Source: Dyella_B nitratireducens | GTDB taxonomy: Bacteria; Pseudomonadota; Gammaproteobacteria; Xanthomonadales; Rhodanobacteraceae | Reading direction: 5' to 3' | Assembly: GCF_049532905.1 (NCBI RefSeq) | Contig: NZ_CP064032.1 | Span: forward strand, 2,666,001 to 2,730,000 | Length of the DNA: 64,000 nt | In this document: positions 43,440-51,606 of the stretch, one piece after another | Layout: every line of letters begins with the position of its first letter | How positions within the stretch are numbered: the stretch's first letter is position 1 | Program-made: the position numbers and the translations under genes | Notes under the pieces: model-generated | What the model was told of the DNA's origin: nothing | Database searches by the model: none | Seen by the model: only the letters and a program-made list of their open reading frames with translations

Positions 43440-46124
43440 ATGAATACAACTCGCCACACCCGCCTTTCCGGCCTCGAACCCCTGGTCATCACGCCGGACC
43501 TGCTGTTCGTCAACGTCGGCGAACGCACCAACGTCACCGGCTCGGCGCAATTCAAAAAACTGATCAAGGAAGATCGCTACGAAGAAGCCGTGGACGTCGC
43601 GCGCCAGCAGGTGGCGAACGGTGCGCAAATTATCGACGTTAACATGGATGAAGGCCTGATCGATTCGGAAGCCGCGATGACGCGCTTCCTCAATCTGATC
43701 GCCGCCGAACCGGACATCGCACGCGTGCCGGTGATGGTCGACTCTTCCAAGTGGACCGTCATCGAAGCCGGCCTGCGCTGCCTGCAAGGCAAGGGCGTGG
43801 TCAATTCCATCTCCATGAAGGAAGGCGAAGACCTCTTCCTGGAGCACGCACGCAAGGTGCTCGAATACGGCGCCGCGGTCGTGGTGATGGCGTTCGACGA
43901 ACAAGGCCAGGCGGATACCTGTGCACGCAAAGTAGACATCTGCTCGCGCGCCTACACGCTGCTCACCGAGAAATTGGACTTCCCGCCCGAAGACATCATC
44001 TTCGACCCCAACATCTTTGCCATCGCCACCGGCATCGAAGAGCACAACAACTACGCGGTGGACTTCATCGAAGCCACGCGCGAGTTAAAGAAGCGCTTTC
44101 CGCATAGCCACGTGTCTGGCGGCGTCTCCAACGTCTCGTTTTCGTTTCGCGGCAACAACACCGTGCGCGAGGCGATCCACTCCGTGTTTCTGTACCACGC
44201 CATCAAGGCTGGCATGGACATGGGCATCGTCAACGCCGGTGCGTTGATGATCTATGACGACGTGCCCGAAGCACTGCGCGAACGCGTGGAAGATGTCGTG
44301 CTCAACCGCCGCGCCGACGCCACCGAACGCCTGCTGGAAATCGCCGACCGCTTCAAGGGAAAGAAAGGCGAAGTAGTCACCGAAAGCCTCGCCTGGCGCG
44401 AAAAACCCGTGCGCGAACGACTTGCCCATGCACTGGTACACGGCATCGACCAATTCGTCGATGAAGACACGGAAGAAGCACGTCAGCAAGCCACGCGTCC
44501 GCTCGACGTGATCGAAGGTCCGCTGATGGACGGCATGAACATCGTCGGCGACCTGTTCGGTGCCGGCAAAATGTTCCTGCCGCAGGTCGTGAAGTCAGCA
44601 CGCGTGATGAAAAAAGCAGTGGCATACCTGCTGCCCTATATCGAAGCGGAAAAACTGCGCACCGGCGACGCCGGCAAGAACAACGGCACCATCGTCATGG
44701 CGACCGTGAAAGGCGATGTGCACGACATCGGCAAGAACATTGTCGGCGTGGTGCTCCGCTGCAACAACTTCGAGGTGATCGACCTCGGCGTGATGGTACC
44801 GGCACAGAAGATTCTGGATAGCGCGCGCGAACACAAAGCCGACATCATCGGCCTGTCCGGCCTGATCACGCCATCGCTGGAAGAAATGAGCCAGGTCGCA
44901 CGCGAAATGCAGCGGCAGGATTTCCAGATTCCACTGTTGATCGGCGGTGCCACCACCTCGCGCGCGCATACCGCGCTGAAGATCGAACCGCATTACAAAT
45001 CGCCCACGGTCTGGGTAAAAGATGCGTCGCGCGCCGTCGGCGTCGCGCAATCCCTGGTGAGCAAGGAGTTGATCGACGGCTTCATGGCGAAGATCCGCGC
45101 TGAATACGCAGACATCCGCGAACGCCACAAACAACGGGGTGCCGCAAAAACACTGGTGCCGCTGGAACACGCGCGCAAGCAGCGCTTTACCCGCGACTGG
45201 CAGAGCTACGCACCGCCACAACCCAAGAAGCCCGGCATTACGACGTTCGACGACTACGACCTGAGCGAACTGCGTACCTATATCGACTGGACGCCGTTCT
45301 TCCAGGCCTGGGAACTGGCAGGCCGTTACCCCGCCATCCTTGAAGACGACGTCGTCGGCAAGCAAGCCACCGAGTTGTTCGGCGATGCGCAGGCCATGCT
45401 CGACAAGATCATCGCCGAGCGTTGGCTGACGGCACGTGCGGTGATCGGCTTCTGGCCTGCTTGCGGTGTCGGTGACGACATCGAGATCCAGCTTCCGGAA
45501 GGAAAGCGGCACCTCCACAACCTCCGCCAACAAGCTGAAAAGCCCGTCGAGCGGCCCGATTTCTGCCTTTCCGATTTCATTGCTCCCAAGGAAACCAACA
45601 AGCAGGATTGGATCGGCGCCTTCGCCGTTACCGCCGGCATCGGCATTGAGGAGCACGTCGCGCGCTTCGTAGCAGAGCACGACGATTACTCCGCCATCCT
45701 GCTCAAGGCCCTCGCCGACCGTCTCGCCGAAGCCTTCGCCGAACGCATGCACGAACGCGTGCGTCGCGAGTTCTGGGGCTATCAGCCAAACGAGTCCCTC
45801 GACAACGAAGCGCTGATCGACGAAAAGTACAGCGGCATCCGCCCCGCTCCTGGTTATCCCGCCTGCCCCGATCACACGGAGAAGACCGCGCTGTTCGAGC
45901 TGCTCGATGCCACGCGCAACGCCGGCATTCAATTGACGGATGGCTTCGCGATGTATCCGGCCGCAGCGGTTTCCGGCTGGTATTTCTCGCATCCGGACAG
46001 CCAGTACTTCGTGGTCGGGCGTGTCACGCGCGAGCAGGTGGAAGACTATGCGAAGCGCAAGGGCTGGACGCGGGAAGAAGCGGAGCGTTGGCTGGCGCCC
46101 AACCTGGATTACGATCCGGAATAG
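43440..46124 (+). CDS. metH: Methionine synthase, folate/cobalamin/activation part (split MetH)
   Basis: 894 aa from ATG 43440 (MNTTRHTRLSGLEPLVITPD); the ribosome site is poor. Order of domains: pterin-binding barrel (FVNVGERTNVTGSAQFKKLI, then SISMKEGED), B12 cap with helical bundle, cobalamin-binding Rossmann domain with DVHDIGKN at about 424-431 (base-off His ligand), and the AdoMet activation domain with RPAPGYPACPDH near the end. It methylates cob(I)alamin from 5-methyltetrahydrofolate and reactivates oxidised cofactor. Split metH genes are, to my knowledge, usual in Xanthomonadales. No homocysteine domain is present here, so the enzyme must assemble from two chains. Confidence 0.92.
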   Translation: MNTTRHTRLSGLEPLVITPDLLFVNVGERTNVTGSAQFKKLIKEDRYEEAVDVARQQVANGAQIIDVNMDEGLIDSEAAMTRFLNLIAAEPDIARVPVMVDSSKWTVIEAGLRCLQGKGVVNSISMKEGEDLFLEHARKVLEYGAAVVVMAFDEQGQADTCARKVDICSRAYTLLTEKLDFPPEDIIFDPNIFAIATGIEEHNNYAVDFIEATRELKKRFPHSHVSGGVSNVSFSFRGNNTVREAIHSVFLYHAIKAGMDMGIVNAGALMIYDDVPEALRERVEDVVLNRRADATERLLEIADRFKGKKGEVVTESLAWREKPVRERLAHALVHGIDQFVDEDTEEARQQATRPLDVIEGPLMDGMNIVGDLFGAGKMFLPQVVKSARVMKKAVAYLLPYIEAEKLRTGDAGKNNGTIVMATVKGDVHDIGKNIVGVVLRCNNFEVIDLGVMVPAQKILDSAREHKADIIGLSGLITPSLEEMSQVAREMQRQDFQIPLLIGGATTSRAHTALKIEPHYKSPTVWVKDASRAVGVAQSLVSKELIDGFMAKIRAEYADIRERHKQRGAAKTLVPLEHARKQRFTRDWQSYAPPQPKKPGITTFDDYDLSELRTYIDWTPFFQAWELAGRYPAILEDDVVGKQATELFGDAQAMLDKIIAERWLTARAVIGFWPACGVGDDIEIQLPEGKRHLHNLRQQAEKPVERPDFCLSDFIAPKETNKQDWIGAFAVTAGIGIEEHVARFVAEHDDYSAILLKALADRLAEAFAERMHERVRREFWGYQPNESLDNEALIDEKYSGIRPAPGYPACPDHTEKTALFELLDATRNAGIQLTDGFAMYPAAAVSGWYFSHPDSQYFVVGRVTREQVEDYAKRKGWTREEAERWLAPNLDYDPE

Positions 46125-46128
46125 TTTA

Positions 46129-46193
46129 TAGGCTGGGATGCCAATCCCGGTTCTTATCAGCATGGCGATGCTGGGATTTCATCCCAGTCTACG
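46129..46193. repeat. Diverged family A palindrome
   Basis: TAGGCTGGGATGCCAATCCC, spacer, then CTGGGATTTCATCCCAGTCT and ACG. It has the same layout as the other family A units but several changes in both arms, and the changes are compensatory so the hairpin is kept. It lies 4 bp after the metH stop. Confidence 0.7.
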
Positions 46194-46230
46194 TGCTACA
46201 TGCCATTTCGAAGCGTGCCGTCATTCCGAC

Positions 46231-46560
46231 CTACGCCTTATCCCCAATTTCATCTCCGCCGTGATTGCGCATATGCATCACCAGGTTGTACACCGACACG
46301 AACACCGGGAAGAAGTTGGAAAGAATGCCCACGGAATCATTCTTGCCGAATACGAAATACGCCAGCAACAAGGCGCTGCCCGACACCGACATCCACCAGA
46401 ACGACAGCGGCATCACCACACGCTTGTATTTGCGCGTGTAATAAAGCTGCACGAACCAGCGCCCGGTGAACATAAAGGTGCCCAGGAAGCCGACCACCTT
46501 CCAAGGCGTAAGGTGGAAATTCTGCAGAGCATGCAGCATGTGCGAGAGATCGAAATGCAT
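46231..46560 (-). CDS. LAB_N-domain small membrane protein (lipid A biosynthesis N-terminal-like)
   Basis: The start at the ATG complementary to 46558-46560 gives 109 aa (MHFDLSHMLHALQNFHLTPW). WKVVGFLGTFMFTGRWFVQLYYTRKYKRVVMPLSFWWMSVSGSALLLAYFVF is the LAB_N domain: an opening helix, a conserved GRWFVQ and a second helix pair. Such proteins are small inner-membrane proteins related to the membrane part of some lipid-A-disaccharide synthases and are often found near glycosyltransferase genes. Here it stands alone, convergent with metH, with no glycosyltransferase close by. The exact role is unknown. Confidence 0.82.
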   Translation of the reverse strand: MHFDLSHMLHALQNFHLTPWKVVGFLGTFMFTGRWFVQLYYTRKYKRVVMPLSFWWMSVSGSALLLAYFVFGKNDSVGILSNFFPVFVSVYNLVMHMRNHGGDEIGDKA

Positions 46561-46647
46561 GGGGAGCCGTTTGGCAAAGGGAACAGGGTATTTTAGCCGC
46601 CCAAGGGCGATAGCCCACGCCAAGCAACGCAGCCACCCCACAAATGG

Positions 46648-46676
46648 TTGACGTTTTACCTCCTGGTCCGTATAGT
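46648..46676 (+). promoter_or_regulatory. Sigma-70 promoter of the tRNA-Val gene
   Basis: The -35 box TTGACG (46648-46653) and -10 box TATAGT (46671-46676) are separated by exactly 17 bp, followed by a GC-rich discriminator (TGCGCG) typical of stable-RNA promoters under stringent control. The tRNA begins 15 bp after the -10 box. Confidence 0.88.
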
Positions 46677-46690
46677 TGCGCGTTCCCGGC

Positions 46691-46765
46691 GGGCGGTTAG
46701 CTCAGCGGTAGAGCACTGCCTTCACACGGCAGGTGTCACAAGTTCGATCCTTGTACCGCCCACCA
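46691..46765 (+). tRNA. tRNA-Val (anticodon CAC)
   Basis: The cloverleaf is complete: acceptor GGGCGGT/ACCGCCC, D stem GCTC/GAGC, anticodon stem CTGCC/GGCAG around the loop TTCACAC (anticodon CAC, reading GUG), T stem ACAAG/CTTGT with TTCGATC, and an encoded CCA end. The 3' end (46747-46772) is duplicated in diverged form at 49493-49518. Confidence 0.96.
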
Positions 46766-46772
46766 ATCTATT
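46747..46772. repeat. attL-like site: 3' end of tRNA-Val
   Basis: The 26 bases ATCCTTGTACCGCCCACCAA plus TCTATT match 49493-49518 at 24 of 26 positions. Site-specific integrases commonly use tRNA 3' ends, so this is a plausible left junction of a small island. Confidence 0.6.
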
Positions 46773-46830
46773 CAACGACTTAGGCAATTTTCGGCATCAT
46801 CGAAAATGCCGAGTACGAAAAAAGTATGGA

Positions 46831-46861
46831 AAACCGCCCCTGTAAAAAGGGGCGGTTTTTT
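46831..46861 (+). terminator. Intrinsic terminator downstream of tRNA-Val
   Basis: AAACCGCCCC-TGTAAAAA-GGGGCGGTTT followed by TTTT. A weaker stem (GGCAATTTTCG/CGAAAATGCC, 46783-46810) precedes it. Both lie inside the interval bounded by the tRNA end and its partial copy. Confidence 0.9.
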
Positions 46862-47103
46862 GTTTGTGTGCCAATGCCAACAATACAGCCAATTCTCGAG
46901 TTCGATACAGCTCAGTAACGTTGCTTTGTAGTGAACCTACAATCGGACAGCTCATCTGCAGCAACGCCACGGGGGGCTCGCATGGCGGAATGATTCAATG
47001 TTGGAGTAGCCACGATCTACAGATCGCTTCAAGAAAGTGTTTGAACGCTCCTTGGGCGAAGTCCGCAGTCATACACAGCAGTCCTCATCTACGGTGACGT
47101 CAC
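46862..47103. other. Gene-free stretch at the left of the islet
   Basis: 242 bp with lower GC than the core genome. A rightward frame at 46864-47097 has no ribosome site and an unstructured composition. Nothing else is recognised. Confidence 0.4.
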
Positions 47104-47456
47104 ATGCAAAGTGGACTCAAGAGATTTATTGAACTTCCCGAATCGATGGAGGTGCTTGGCACGGATAAATTCGAAGGGATTTTCCTCAACGAACTTCAGA
47201 GCATCAGCAGCGATCTCCCATTGGACGTAATGTGCAAAGAAGGTGGCCAGACGACGACTCGTTAGAGGTATCAATCGCGTCCATCCAAGATATCAACGGA
47301 AAGACTCACATTATCGTCAAGTGCGAATTCAACGAGGTTGTTCCTACGGGTTGCGCCGATATTGAGAACTCTGAAAGTGGTTACGGTGAGTTGGAAATAG
47401 TCATCGACCCAAAAAGAAAGAACGCCTATTTTCAGTGTGAGGAAGAGGACGTCTAG
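47104..47456 (+). pseudogene. Frameshifted small hypothetical gene (possible orphan immunity gene)
   Basis: The first part from ATG 47104 (MQSGLKRFIELPESMEVLGT through SSDLPLDVMC) stops at TAG 47263-47265. A second frame, shifted by one base near 47232-47262, continues RRWPDDDSLEVSIASIQDIN to YFQCEEEDV and stops at 47454-47456. Both parts look like genuine, acidic, globular protein. Joined, they would give about 115 residues. I do not recognise the family. Its position beside a polymorphic toxin suggests a decayed immunity gene, which is inference. No clear ribosome site is visible. Confidence 0.5.
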
Positions 47457-47771
47457 CCGTTTACTCAGATGCACAATCCATTTCACGAATGATTCATGCA
47501 TCAGGCAATACAGGGGCTAAATAATGTCTCTAGTTAGCTTGGAGAAGCACTTTCTGTCCTTGCTCGTTCCGAGCAAATGACCACTTCCTTTCCAACACGC
47601 CAATTGTCCTGTGCCTGTGGACGAGCACCCAAAACTCATCTTCAGAATAGCGCAGTGGCCATGTTTTCTCGGTCACATTACTTCCTTAGCGCGACATCTA
47701 TCTCTTCGCGAAAGCGCTCGTTATGCGTTTATGGATTGATAGAAGCAAGGATAAAATTTGGCAGTCAAGGA
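47457..47771. other. Gene-free stretch between the relic and the DUF416 gene
   Basis: 315 bp. A rightward frame at 47577-47792 runs into the DUF416 gene on the other strand and has no protein-like features. No repeat or hairpin of note was seen. Confidence 0.4.
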
Positions 47772-48380
47772 TCAAACAAGCATCTCATCTAAAGTCAGCA
47801 CTCGACTTTCCATGGCTAGACTCTTGAGATGCAAAATCACTCCCGGATCGTCGATAGCTAACGACTGAAGATCGTCAGACTGGCGATGCAATTCACGCTG
47901 GACGATGTCGCTCGCGACCACTAATTGTTCTATTTCAGGCGACCCGCGCATTTTATCGAGAGAACGTAGCGCAGCCTGATCTGCCGATTCATAGGCAATT
48001 CGTGCTGCCCACGCAGCCTCTTGAACGTCTGCAGACGCCAAGAGGCTTCGGATCGTGTATATCAAAGAAGATAGCGCATTGCCGCCGTAAACGTGAAACG
48101 GAGCCCAATGATCCTGTTCATCCGGATATGTCTCTTCAACTATAGCCAGTTGTTCGGACCACATGACCGGGGTGTTTTCCCCAAAAATTATTGTCGCCCA
48201 AAGGCTTTCAACAATGTGGCGGGCAGCTTCTCGCTTTTCAGGCAAAAACTTATCAGCGTAGGCTTCAAAAGCGTTCAGCTGCCGAGTAGAACAGCACAAC
48301 GCAAATGCAACGATGGATCTCTCGGGCATTGCTGACAGCTGTTGCTTAAGTGCTTGCTCATCATATTTTAATACAGTCAT
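47772..48380 (-). CDS. DUF416-family protein, candidate immunity protein
   Basis: The start ATG (48378-48380) overlaps the stop of the RHS gene as ATGA, so the two are co-translated; 202 aa (MTVLKYDEQALKQQLSAMPE). The pattern IVAFALCCSTRQLNAFEAYA, HIVESLWATII and HVYGGNALSSLIYTIRSLL resembles the DUF416/YjaG helical family as I know it from E. coli YjaG. Coupling directly downstream of a toxin with a C-terminal deaminase domain makes it the obvious immunity candidate. I am not aware of DUF416 being an established immunity family, so the role is a prediction. Confidence 0.7.
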   Translation of the reverse strand: MTVLKYDEQALKQQLSAMPERSIVAFALCCSTRQLNAFEAYADKFLPEKREAARHIVESLWATIIFGENTPVMWSEQLAIVEETYPDEQDHWAPFHVYGGNALSSLIYTIRSLLASADVQEAAWAARIAYESADQAALRSLDKMRGSPEIEQLVVASDIVQRELHRQSDDLQSLAIDDPGVILHLKSLAMESRVLTLDEMLV

Positions 48381-49378
48381 TGCTTCGGCCACTGCGCTGT
48401 AGTCGGACTCGTAACCGTTCCACCCGACTGCTGTATCGCAGCTTGGCATGAAGGGCAAATTGGGCGTGATGTAGTGATCGATGAAGGAGTAAGTCCGTTG
48501 TTCGCAGCATGGTTGAGTGCGGTCACCTCAGCGTGCGCACCCGGCTGCCTCGCCAGTTGTTCACCCGCCTGCTGAGTTGCGCGCTGCGCTGGACTTAAAT
48601 CTCGGCCACCAGAAGCAAGCACCCGTGTACCTTGGGAGGTATCTAAGACCGCAACTGTGCGCTTAGTCTGAGCGACCGGATCAAGGAGATTAGTTAGTCC
48701 CTGAACACGTTCTGCGGCGGGCACTTCTGAACCTGCAGCCTTCAACAATGTGGTCGTTTTAGACGCCGCAAAAGTAACATCAGCTACCTTGCTGATCATT
48801 GCTGGTACAGCACCAAGCTCAGGAGCTTCTGCAACGAGCGGATCGGTCAACTGCCGTGCAACATCCATGATGTTGTCGGCATTATCCAATTGAGCCACCT
48901 GCACCCGATTGATCACGGCTGGGTCATCTGTTCCCAACTCATTCGCAAGAGGTATCGTTTGCTTCCCGTTTGGATCAACATTTCCAATCGGGTTGTCACT
49001 AGCGTAAGCATATCGATTGAACGTGAATGTACCGCCCGCTGATGGCGTGGTTGGATCAACACTTAGAAAATGCCCAGTCGCAGAATCGTAATATCGAGCC
49101 TGCATGTAGACGAGATTTGTCTCGGGATCGTTAACATGTCCCGTATATCCCGGTCCATTAGGGGGCGTACCTAATGCCGTAGTTCCGTACGGCGTGTAGT
49201 CGTAAGTCTTGGTGATGTTCCCGTTAGCATCCGCTTCTGCTAAAGGCGTCCCCTGCGGATCGGTATATACGTACGTGACTGTCCCCTGTTGCTGGGCGTG
49301 CAATGCGCCACAAGCAAGCAGGAGCAGCAAATGGAATATACACTTGAACGATAACCGCCGAACTCCGTGACCGGTCAT
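48377..49378 (-). CDS. Miniature RHS-core protein with a C-terminal deaminase toxin domain
   Basis: 333 aa, far shorter than full RHS proteins. A signal peptide (about residues 8-28, FKCIFHLLLLLACGALHA) leads into one RHS segment (YVYTDPQGTPLAEADANGNI) and the RHS-associated core (YMQARYYDSATGHFLSVDP, NRYAYASDNPIGNVDPNG) at about 85-140. The variable end carries HAE at 282-284 (PGAHAEVTALNHA) and CPSC at 308-311 (RPICPSCQAAIQQSGG). That is the zinc-binding HAE...CxxC layout of nucleic-acid deaminase toxins of the YwqJ/XOO_2897-like group. The coupled DUF416 gene is its likely antidote. It may be an orphan tip with its own secretion signal. Confidence 0.82.
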   Translation of the reverse strand: MTGHGVRRLSFKCIFHLLLLLACGALHAQQQGTVTYVYTDPQGTPLAEADANGNITKTYDYTPYGTTALGTPPNGPGYTGHVNDPETNLVYMQARYYDSATGHFLSVDPTTPSAGGTFTFNRYAYASDNPIGNVDPNGKQTIPLANELGTDDPAVINRVQVAQLDNADNIMDVARQLTDPLVAEAPELGAVPAMISKVADVTFAASKTTTLLKAAGSEVPAAERVQGLTNLLDPVAQTKRTVAVLDTSQGTRVLASGGRDLSPAQRATQQAGEQLARQPGAHAEVTALNHAANNGLTPSSITTSRPICPSCQAAIQQSGGTVTSPTTAQWPKQ

Positions 49379-49492
49379 ACTTACCCCTAATTGTCCCTAA
49401 ACGGTTTCGCTAGGTTACCGCAAAGCAGCCCGTCAGCAATCTCAGATGGTCTAGCAACATAATACTGTCACTAACCTCCAGCGAAACGCTGA

Positions 49493-49518
49493 ATCCTTGT
49501 AACGCCCACCAACCTATT
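49493..49518. repeat. attR-like partial copy of the tRNA-Val 3' end
   Basis: ATCCTTGTAACGCCCACCAA plus CCTATT, 24 of 26 identical to 46747-46772 including the CCCACCA end. It is followed by CACC-TCCC-GGTG-GC-TTTTTT (about 49520-49540), a small terminator-like hairpin that could have been the original tRNA terminator. No integrase gene is left between the two copies. Confidence 0.6.
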
Positions 49519-49585
49519 TCACCTCCCGGTGGCTTTTTTATTGCTTGATTGATGCAAGTACCCGCACCCCTAGCCATCATTCGGA

Positions 49586-49735
49586 CTACCCGCCCTTCTT
49601 GGCCAGGTCGCGGACGCGCTGGCTGAGTTCCGCGTAACCTTCCGGGCCCAGCTCTTGCTTACGGGCCTCGCCGCCCTTCTGGCCGGCTTCGCGTACCGTC
49701 ATGTTGCCGGCAACTTGCGTCTGCTTCTTCGGCAT
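49586..49735 (-). CDS. KGG-repeat stress protein (Em-like/GsiB-like)
   Basis: A 49-aa hydrophilic protein starting MPKKQTQVAGNMTVREAGQK, with AGQKGGEARKQELGPEGYAE and the end DLAKKGG. GG-E/x-x-R motifs of this sort characterise the small stress-induced KGG proteins similar to plant Em/LEA and Bacillus GsiB. They are associated with desiccation and general stress protection. AGGT precedes the ATG at suitable distance. It stands alone at the start of the stress-gene run. Confidence 0.8.
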   Translation of the reverse strand: MPKKQTQVAGNMTVREAGQKGGEARKQELGPEGYAELSQRVRDLAKKGG

Positions 49736-50123
49736 GACGCTTACCTGTTCGTTAGATACGAGTGACTCGATTCCGCGTAAACCTGTCGAGGCGATTGAAT
49801 CTATCGAGGCACCGGTGAAACACGCATCGAGCCCTTTGCCATGACATGTCAATAACCTTTGCGCCGGCACATCGGCTTATTTGCAAAGCGGCATGCAAGC
49901 GCCAATGAAACCTTGCGCAGCACGGGAGGCCATTCGATACGAAAAAGCACCTGCGTACGCACAAGGGATGTTTCATCGAACTGACATATCACCCCCGCAT
50001 GCTTGCAACCGAAAACCGCCTCTCACTGCGCATCCCCGTGAACTAACGCATTGACGCGGCATGCGCATTCTCTTCAAGCCCCCGCTGCGAAGCTGCCGCA
50101 TCGCTGTCTTTATTTGGAACACC
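49736..50123. other. 388-bp spacer without a recognisable gene
   Basis: Frames on both strands here lack ribosome sites and protein-like composition. It probably contains the promoter of the KGG gene on the left. Confidence 0.4.
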
Positions 50124-50315
50124 ATGAGCATCCGTAACGCCACCATCGCCAGACGCAGGCGCAAGATCAGCCTGTCCGAACAGGAACACATGACGTTGAA
50201 AGAGGCGTTGCGCCGTGCTGGCCGATCCGGCCAAAGCAAGCGGCAAGACGACCGCCTGCCTCTGAAAAAAGCAGACAAGGCTGCCAGCTGGCATGCCAAT
50301 TGGGCCGAGTGGTAA
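50124..50315 (+). CDS. Small basic hypothetical protein
   Basis: 63 aa if started at ATG 50124 (MSIRNATIARRRRKISLSEQ, then KEALRRAGRSGQSKRQDDRL). It is highly basic with no known domain. The frame ends 5 bp before the stop of the convergent DUF4142 gene. A weak GGAA lies upstream. It could be a small DNA-binding or stress protein, or not a gene. Confidence 0.35.
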   Translation: MSIRNATIARRRRKISLSEQEHMTLKEALRRAGRSGQSKRQDDRLPLKKADKAASWHANWAEW

Positions 50316-50319
50316 TCCC

Positions 50320-50910
50320 TTATTTGTCTCCCCGCCGATGCTCCGCGGTGCTGCCTTGCTTCATCAGCGTACGCGCCGCATCCAGATGTTCTTGCAGTAC
50401 GGGAATGCCACGCGCAGCAATGGTTTTCAGCCGGTCGTCGGCGGAAGTTTTCGCGGCTGCTTCGTAAGCCACGATGATCTTGCGGTGCTCCTTCACCATC
50501 ATGCCGGCAAAAGCTTGATCGAAGGCATCGCCTTGCAGTGATTGCAAATGTGCTTGCATCGCACGAATGTTCTCCGGTACGCCCTGCGCACGCCCCTTGC
50601 TGCCTTTCGTGGAGGCAAACTGCGCGAATTGCAGATTGAGCGCGGTGTGATCGCTGACGATCTTGCTTGCCAGCGCTCTCATTCGCGGATTGCCCGACTT
50701 GCTCATGGCAAGCTTGGCCAGCGTGATTTGCATGTCATCGTCCGACGTTGCCTGCGCCACAAAGGCCCGTTCGCGCGCATCGAGCAAAGGGCGGTGTTCG
50801 TTCTGCTTTGGTGCCTTGGGTGTCTTCTGCGCAAGACCAACGGCAGGCAGGACAACAAAGCACAGGAACAATGGAATGCGGGCGGACGCGAATACACGCA
50901 CCCTCGTCAC
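50320..50910 (-). CDS. DUF4142-family exported protein
   Basis: 196 aa with a GTG start at 50908-50910. An N-terminal signal peptide (ARIPLFLCFVVLPAVGLAQ) is followed by the ferritin-like four-helix DUF4142 domain: FVAQATSDDDMQITLAKLAM, ALASKIVSDHTALNLQFAQF and DAFDQAFAGMMVKEHRKIIV. These periplasmic proteins are widespread in Xanthomonadales and rhizobia, with suggested links to stress and metal handling. It overlaps the stop of a possible small upstream gene by ATGA/GTGA. Function is not established. Confidence 0.82.
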   Translation of the reverse strand: MTRVRVFASARIPLFLCFVVLPAVGLAQKTPKAPKQNEHRPLLDARERAFVAQATSDDDMQITLAKLAMSKSGNPRMRALASKIVSDHTALNLQFAQFASTKGSKGRAQGVPENIRAMQAHLQSLQGDAFDQAFAGMMVKEHRKIIVAYEAAAKTSADDRLKTIAARGIPVLQEHLDAARTLMKQGSTAEHRRGDK

Positions 50911-51044
50911 GGCTGCCTCCGCCCGCCGGATTCATCGTAAATCTGCTCCATCACGTAACTCGATTTGGCCGCAGCTAACTGCACATACACATACGCAATC
51001 TGCACGGCACCCAGAAGCTGCTGGAGCGTTTGCCGCGCCAGCAT
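50907..51044 (-). CDS. Possible very small protein upstream of the DUF4142 gene
   Basis: 45 aa if read from the ATG at 51042-51044 (MLARQTLQQLLGAVQIAYVY, ending SYVMEQIYDESGGRRQP); a longer version to 51152 exists. It ends in a 4-bp overlap with the DUF4142 start, which hints at coupling, but composition alone does not prove a gene. Confidence 0.3.
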   Translation of the reverse strand: MLARQTLQQLLGAVQIAYVYVQLAAAKSSYVMEQIYDESGGRRQP

Positions 51045-51255
51045 GGAATGTTCGACCCGTCGATCGGCACCCGAACAGGAAAACGCGCCGACAAACCCCA
51101 TCCGGATACGCACCCGCGCGGATTCGTGCTCCATACACCAGCCTTTGCTCAAACTGTTTCACGCCGGGTTGCTGGCTTGCGTTCCTGCGTACGCTCGTTC
51201 CTGCGATTGAGGACGATTTGTGCCAGCCAGCCGATGCTCCCGCATCGTTACCGGC

Positions 51256-51606
51256 TTATGCATGCTCGGTGATGGCAGCCAGCAAGGTCTTGCGATCAAA
51301 GGGCTTGGATAGGTATTTCATCCATGACTGCAGTTCTCCCCCAGGCGGTTCGCTGTCGCCGGACATCACGATCATGGGGCATTTCAACCCTTCCTCGTGC
51401 ATGGCCTTACCCATTTCGATGCCGCTCATGCCCTTTTTCAAGTTCAGGTCGGTCACCACCACGCCAATGTCCGGACGCACCGATGCCACTTGCAAGGCTT
51501 GCTCGGAATCGGCTGCCGCCACGACTTCGTAGCCGGCATCCTCAAGCATGAACGCGGTCACTTCGAGCACGTCCCTATTGTCATCCACGAGCAGAACAGT
51601 CTTCAT
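51256..51606 (-). CDS. Receiver-only response regulator (CheY-like)
   Basis: 116 aa from the ATG at 51604-51606. The receiver fold is complete: acidic pair in VLLVDDNRDVLEV, phospho-acceptor Asp in VVVTDLNLKKGMSG, the Ser switch in IVMSGDSEPPG and Lys in YLSKPFDRKTL. There is no output domain and no kinase nearby, so it probably acts through protein contacts or in a phosphorelay with a distant hybrid kinase. It stands alone. Confidence 0.88.
   Translation of the reverse strand: MKTVLLVDDNRDVLEVTAFMLEDAGYEVVAAADSEQALQVASVRPDIGVVVTDLNLKKGMSGIEMGKAMHEEGLKCPMIVMSGDSEPPGGELQSWMKYLSKPFDRKTLLAAITEHA

Noticed and set aside
46864..47097. Rightward 77-codon frame after the tRNA terminator
   Set aside because: It begins at the end of a terminator, lacks a start signal and has random-looking composition.
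47089..47274. Leftward 61-codon frame overlapping the frameshifted relic
   Set aside because: The rightward translation continues as protein-like sequence in a second frame to 47456, which fits a damaged rightward gene better.
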